From NCBI RefSeq assembly GCF_025567095.1, contig NZ_JAOQJH010000015.1: a DNA stretch of 64,000 bases. One strand, written 5' to 3'. Below, in pieces: positions 60,131 to 64,000 of the stretch (position 1 is its first letter; every line of letters begins with the position of its first letter). The notes under the pieces are model-generated. The model searched no databases, was not told where the DNA came from, and was given only the letters and a program-made list of their open reading frames with translations. The stretch comes from Anthropogastromicrobium aceti (GTDB lineage: Bacteria > Bacillota > Clostridia > Lachnospirales > Lachnospiraceae). A program made the position numbers and the translations under genes.

Positions 60131-60760
60131 TTAGAAACTCATTCTTGATGTGATATCAGCCCAGGCTTCATCGTCGATGTCTTCATTGTGGAATAAGCGT
60201 CTCTTATCGGCATCTGTGATTTTGCGGATTACTTTGCACGGATTTCCGGCGGCGATTGACCAGTCTGGGATATCTTTTGTTACAACACTTCCGGCACCGA
60301 TGACAACGTTGCTTCCGATATGAACGCCAGGGCAGACAACGGTGTTGCCGCCGAGCCATACGTTATCACCAATGGTAACTTCTTTGCCATACTCATAGGC
60401 AGAATTGCGGCTTACAGGATGAACGGGATGACCTGCTGTATAGATAGCTACGTTTGGGGCTAACATGCAGTTGTCACCAATCTTGATTTTAGCTACATCA
60501 ATCAAAGAACAGTTATAGTTCGCATAGAAATTTTTACCTACCTCGATATGGCTGCCATAATCGCAGAAGAATGGCGGATTAACAAAGGCACCTTCTGATT
60601 TTCCAAAAAGCTCCTTTACCAGCTTGCTTATGCCATCTGCATCACGACGATCAATAAAATTCAACTTCTGTAAAATTCCTTTACATTTTTGCATTTCTTC
60701 AAAAACCGCATTGTCAGCGATGTAGGCAAGGCCGGCATCTCTTCGCTCTATTTGATTCAT
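60131..60760 (-). CDS. maa: Maltose/galactoside O-acetyltransferase (hexapeptide repeat)
   Basis: This 209-residue trimeric left-handed beta-helix acetyltransferase has the family N-terminus (RRDAGLAYIADNAVFEEMQK), the catalytic His in IYTAGHPVHP and hexapeptide turns such as VTIGDNVWLGGNTVVCPGVH. ATG 60760 follows AGGAGG. It lies 57 bases after the alpha-glucosidase, the probable first gene of its operon, and acetylates maltose- or glucose-type sugars. Confidence 0.9.
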   Translation of the reverse strand: MNQIERRDAGLAYIADNAVFEEMQKCKGILQKLNFIDRRDADGISKLVKELFGKSEGAFVNPPFFCDYGSHIEVGKNFYANYNCSLIDVAKIKIGDNCMLAPNVAIYTAGHPVHPVSRNSAYEYGKEVTIGDNVWLGGNTVVCPGVHIGSNVVIGAGSVVTKDIPDWSIAAGNPCKVIRKITDADKRRLFHNEDIDDEAWADITSRMSF

Positions 60761-60817
60761 GTGTGCTTCCTCCTTTTTATTTATTAGGAACAGGAAAAGC
60801 AATCTTGTTCCAGGCAA

Positions 60818-62527
60818 TTATAATTCAATCACAACTGCCTCACAGCTGTCAAGCGTCAGTTTCGGTGTAGATGTGGTATCAATCTGTACGCTGCCGTCTG
60901 GTCTTGTGGATAACAGAATGCGTGCTGCCTGGGATTTGAGTGTCACAGAAGCAGGCTCTTTTCCAAAGTTTGCAGCAATAAGAACACACTTTGCCTCATC
61001 CTTTCGATAGAAAGCCATGATACTTTCTGTATCATTGTAAACAGGCACAAATTCGCCGTAGGTGAAGAGACTCTTGTATTCATCTGACTTACGGAGAGCA
61101 ATAAGCTTGCGATAATAGTTTAATACAGAATGTGCATCAGCTTCCTGATTCTTTACATTGATATCGGTATAATTACTGTTTACTTTCAGCCATGGAGTAC
61201 CAGTTGTAAATCCAGCATTTTCGCCGTCTGTCCACTGCATAGGTGTTCTGGCATTGTCGCGGCTCATTTTGCTGCAGGCCTCAAGTGCAGCCTCATCGCT
61301 TAGTCCTGCCTCTTTCGCAACACGGTACTGATCCTTTGTGCTGATATCATCAAACTCATCAATGCTATTCCATTTGGCATTTTGCATGCCGATCTCCTGA
61401 CCCTGATATAAAAATGGTAGTCCGCGAAGCAGCACATTTATTGTTCCAAGTATTTTAGCACCTGATGGCGTGTGGGCATATTCAGGCAAAAAGCGTGATA
61501 CACCGCGCGGCTGATCATGGTTTTCGATAATATTAGATTCAAAACCATAGTTCTGATTTCTAAGCTGAGAGTCGATAATAGTTTCGCGCCATTTTTTAAA
61601 TTCAATTGAATGTGAATCATACCAGCCGTGCTTGCCGCCACTTAAGCATGCGGCACTGAAATCAAATATAGAAGAAAAATGACCATCTTCGCCTATAAAT
61701 TCGCGAAGCTCATCGCCCTTCATATTGAAAACCTCACCAACAGTGAAGGCATCATATTTTTCAAATGTATGCTTTTTTAACTCCTCCAGATAGTCACCGA
61801 CACCATTTACGTGCTCGACCATTTCCCAGCAGCCTACAAGTCCGTCGTCACCGTCAGGCTCATAGTCAGGGAATGAAGGATCTTTTTTAATATTGATAAT
61901 GGCATCAATACGAAAACCGCCTAAGCCTTTTTCAAGCCACCAGTTGATCATATCATAAAGCTTTTGTAAGAGCGTAGGATTTTCCCAGTTTAAATCAGGC
62001 TGCTCTTTTGCAAACATATGTAAATAATATTTGTTGCTGTTTGGAACTGGTTCCCAGCAGCTGCCGCCAAAATAAGAGCGATAATTGCTTGGCGGATTGC
62101 CGTTTTTGCCTTCACGGAAGAAGAAATAGTCAGCATACTCACCGTCTGGGTCTGCGAGTGCCTTTTTAAACCACTCGTGCTTGTCAGAACAGTGATTGAT
62201 AACAAGATCCATAATGATTGAGATACCGCGTTTTTTTGACTCAGCAAGAAGTTCATCAAATTCTTCCATGGTGCCAAATTCTTCAGCAATCGCATAGTAG
62301 TCTGATATATCATAGCCCTGATCAACAAAAGGTGATTTGTAGATCGGAGAGAGCCAAATGATGTCAATACCAAGCTCCTTTAAGTAGTCAAGCTTTGAGA
62401 TAATACCACGCAAGTCACCGATACCGTCACCGTTTGTATCAAGAAAGCTCTTTGGATAGATTTGGTAGGCAATCTTGTCGTGCCACCATTTTTTATTTGT
62501 TGGATGTAAGTTTTTTATTGTATTCAT
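60818..62527 (-). CDS. malL: Oligo-1,6-glucosidase / alpha-glucosidase (GH13)
   Basis: This 569-residue cytoplasmic GH13 enzyme has the four conserved regions: DLVINHCSDKHEW, GFRIDAIINIKK with the nucleophile Asp, VGEVFN with the acid/base Glu, and IENHDQPR. The layout and length match subfamily 31 (oligo-1,6-glucosidase, sucrase-isomaltase-like). It hydrolyses isomaltose or maltose-type sugars and perhaps sucrose. GGAGG precedes the ATG. It is divergent from the AraC regulator gene. Confidence 0.93.
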   Translation of the reverse strand: MNTIKNLHPTNKKWWHDKIAYQIYPKSFLDTNGDGIGDLRGIISKLDYLKELGIDIIWLSPIYKSPFVDQGYDISDYYAIAEEFGTMEEFDELLAESKKRGISIIMDLVINHCSDKHEWFKKALADPDGEYADYFFFREGKNGNPPSNYRSYFGGSCWEPVPNSNKYYLHMFAKEQPDLNWENPTLLQKLYDMINWWLEKGLGGFRIDAIINIKKDPSFPDYEPDGDDGLVGCWEMVEHVNGVGDYLEELKKHTFEKYDAFTVGEVFNMKGDELREFIGEDGHFSSIFDFSAACLSGGKHGWYDSHSIEFKKWRETIIDSQLRNQNYGFESNIIENHDQPRGVSRFLPEYAHTPSGAKILGTINVLLRGLPFLYQGQEIGMQNAKWNSIDEFDDISTKDQYRVAKEAGLSDEAALEACSKMSRDNARTPMQWTDGENAGFTTGTPWLKVNSNYTDINVKNQEADAHSVLNYYRKLIALRKSDEYKSLFTYGEFVPVYNDTESIMAFYRKDEAKCVLIAANFGKEPASVTLKSQAARILLSTRPDGSVQIDTTSTPKLTLDSCEAVVIEL

Positions 62528-62710
62528 TTAAATTAAGCCTCCATTCTGTCAAAAATTTAAATTTGCTTGATAAAAAAGATAAATTGTATTATATTGCTAT
62601 TATAGAAAACAAAAATCAATTTTTCTTGCAATATTTTTTCATCATATAACACAATCCTGCTGTATTTGGGCGCTTTAGGATAACACAGCAGAAAAAGGAA
62701 AGGAGACACT

Positions 62711-63607
62711 TTGAAAAAGCTGTATGTACCGTCACCAGAGCAAAAAGAGAGTGCAAAGCATGGGGAGACATTATTTCCGATGCAAAAATACATCACAAAA
62801 CTGGACTTAGTCCATCCGGTAGTCACAACGCACTGGCATGAAGAGGCAGAGCTGACGCTTATTACAGAGGGAGAGGGTCTTTATCAGATTGATCTGGTAG
62901 ATTATGAAGTGAAAAAAGGAGATATTTTATTTGTTTTGCCGCTTCTTCTTCATAGTGTTTCATTAGCGCAGCCGCAAAATGAAGAGATGGTTTCTGAAAC
63001 ATATGTATTTCATATGAATTTTCTTGGCGGAAATTCAACGGATATATGTTCAACACGCTATTTTGTTCCTATTATGAATCATGAATTAATATTGCCATGC
63101 CTGATTACGCCAAAGCATCCTGCCTATGTATTAATTCGAAAAATTTTTTATCAGATTGCATCGCTTTATCATGAAGAGGTGCTAGGATATGAGCTTGCAT
63201 TAAAGGGATTATTTTTGCAGGTGATTTTTCTTCTGCTTCAATACAGCACAAAGCAGGTAAAAAATATGATGCCAGAGGAGGGTACGCCATCTGATAAGCT
63301 AAAAAACGTGTTGGATTATATTGAAATTCATTATGCAAAGACAATCTCCGTAGAGGAACTTGCAAAAATCTGCTGTTTCAGTGAATATCATTTTATGCGC
63401 TTTTTTAAAAAGCATATGAACATGACTTGTGTGGAATATGTAAACAATGTCAGGCTTGAAAAGGCAGTGGAGCTATTTGAGCAGGGCAATACATCTATTT
63501 TGGAAGTCTCCTTGTCGGTAGGCTTTCACAATTTGTCTTATTTTCATCGGGCATTTAAAAATAAATATGGAATGACACCGCGCAGTTTTATAAAAGAACT
63601 GAAATGA
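62711..63607 (+). CDS. AraC-family regulator with cupin sensor domain
   Basis: This 298-residue regulator has an N-terminal cupin (residues about 20-110; THWHEEAELTLITEGEGLYQ, KKGDILFVLPLLLHSV) and a C-terminal double helix-turn-helix (SVEELAKICCFSEYHFMRFF, ILEVSLSVGFHNLSYFHRAF). A TTG start fits the AGGAAAGGAG site. It faces malL across a 183-base divergent region and probably activates malL-maa in response to a glucoside. Confidence 0.92.
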   Translation: MKKLYVPSPEQKESAKHGETLFPMQKYITKLDLVHPVVTTHWHEEAELTLITEGEGLYQIDLVDYEVKKGDILFVLPLLLHSVSLAQPQNEEMVSETYVFHMNFLGGNSTDICSTRYFVPIMNHELILPCLITPKHPAYVLIRKIFYQIASLYHEEVLGYELALKGLFLQVIFLLLQYSTKQVKNMMPEEGTPSDKLKNVLDYIEIHYAKTISVEELAKICCFSEYHFMRFFKKHMNMTCVEYVNNVRLEKAVELFEQGNTSILEVSLSVGFHNLSYFHRAFKNKYGMTPRSFIKELK

Positions 63608-63853
63608 TTCCAATAAAAAGTGTGCAAAACATGGAAAATGTCTCAAATTAAAGAAAAATAGAAAAAAACACTTACATGAACAAAAAAAATGTGGTAAAAT
63701 AGCGCAGCAATGAAAAATGGTTGCAGTATAAGTGACTGCATATTGGAAACGCACAATCCCTTTCGGATGATTTGGATGATAACGAACAACACATGACGCA
63801 ATTGCCGCCACGCAAGTTGTTTGTATTATTTTATCAGATGGAGGGATTTTTTT
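63608..63853 (+). other. Non-coding leader region at the end of the window
   Basis: The stretch is AT-rich at its start and has a possible TAAAAT -10 box at about 63695. The second half has GC-mixed sequence with weak self-complementarity (TTGCCGCCACGCAA at 63801-63814). No ORF of usable length starts here. It might be a structured leader for the small ORF that follows. Confidence 0.4.
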
Positions 63854-63988
63854 ATGCCAAAAAATAAGTTTCAGGATGTTATAAAATTTTTAGGCGAAAA
63901 CCCAGGGGCTTGCCTCTGGGATGAAGCCAAGAAATATTTTTCTAAATCTTTAATGTCGATATCTTCTGAATACACATTACAGATCTAA
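63854..63988 (+). CDS. Small ORF, possibly the broken start of a longer gene
   Basis: The 44-codon frame begins MPKNKFQDVI after a good ATGGAGGG site. The first ten residues resemble the start of DUF2798 membrane proteins common in clostridia, but the rest (KFLGENPGACLWDEAKKYFS...) does not. A CCCAGGGGC-TTG-CCTCTGGG palindrome at about 63901-63920 interrupts the similarity. It may be a gene disrupted by insertion, or a real small protein. Confidence 0.4.
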   Translation: MPKNKFQDVIKFLGENPGACLWDEAKKYFSKSLMSISSEYTLQI

Positions 63989-64000
63989 CAACATAAAAGG

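Noticed and set aside
1..64000. CRISPR arrays, tRNA and rRNA genes
   Set aside because: No regularly spaced repeats, cloverleaf-type sequences or rRNA-like stretches were recognised on reading both strands by eye.

Overview
The window looks like the chromosome of an anaerobic, spore-forming gut Firmicute, most likely a Lachnospiraceae member. Reasons are the moderately low GC content, strong AGGAGG ribosome sites, O2-sensitive glycyl-radical chemistry, LplABC-type sugar importers, YesM/YesN-type two-component regulation, a CotS-like spore-coat gene and exact Spo0A-box-like motifs. The species cannot be named from sequence alone. No rRNA, tRNA or CRISPR array was seen.

Region 1 (1-23.5 kb) is one large carbohydrate locus built around fructose-containing sugars. 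It holds two LplB/LplC-type ABC importers without their own ATPase and three recognisable GH32 enzymes. It also holds two GH32/GH43-clan beta-propeller proteins with an unusual nucleophile block, a PfkB fructokinase, a DUF2961/GH172 protein, a YesM-like kinase and a YesN-like AraC regulator. A glycyl radical enzyme of unassigned substrate and its radical-SAM activase sit inside the operon. GH172 was founded on a difructose dianhydride I synthase/hydrolase. The locus may therefore import and open unusual fructose disaccharides (dianhydrides, inulobiose-type) as well as ordinary fructo-oligosaccharides. This is inference.

Region 2 (23.5-28.5 kb) has a PadR regulator, a DUF1700/DUF4097-type protein, an XRE regulator split by an in-frame stop, an ABC exporter, and a 193-bp MITE-like element with terminal inverted repeats and an exact 8-bp target duplication. 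Region 3 (28.5-48.3 kb) is mostly housekeeping: nicotinamidase-like hydrolase, carboxylesterase, double-Nudix fusion, CBS protein, asparaginase, CotS-like protein, LTA-synthase-like sulfatase, phosphoglucomutase, RpiB, DUF402, an unknown cluster, GMP synthase, RlmI-type methyltransferase and a truncated GGDEF/PAS gene.

Region 4 (48.4-59.1 kb) is mobile DNA. A second GMP synthase lacks the glutaminase domain, and its 3' end is the insertion site of an approximately 8.4-kb integrative mobilizable element flanked by a 15-bp direct repeat. The element carries a divergent XRE/excisionase-integrase switch with three operator repeats, a tyrosine integrase, an RHH protein, a RepA-like ATPase with an iteron-type inverted array, a candidate oriT, a MobA/MobL relaxase and AT-rich cargo. 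Beyond its right end lie the left end of a second related element, an IS200/IS605 transposase remnant and a probable type I toxin-antitoxin module with a 29-residue hydrophobic peptide. Region 5 (59.1-64 kb) has a ketopantoate reductase, an alpha-glucosidase/acetyltransferase pair and a divergent AraC regulator.
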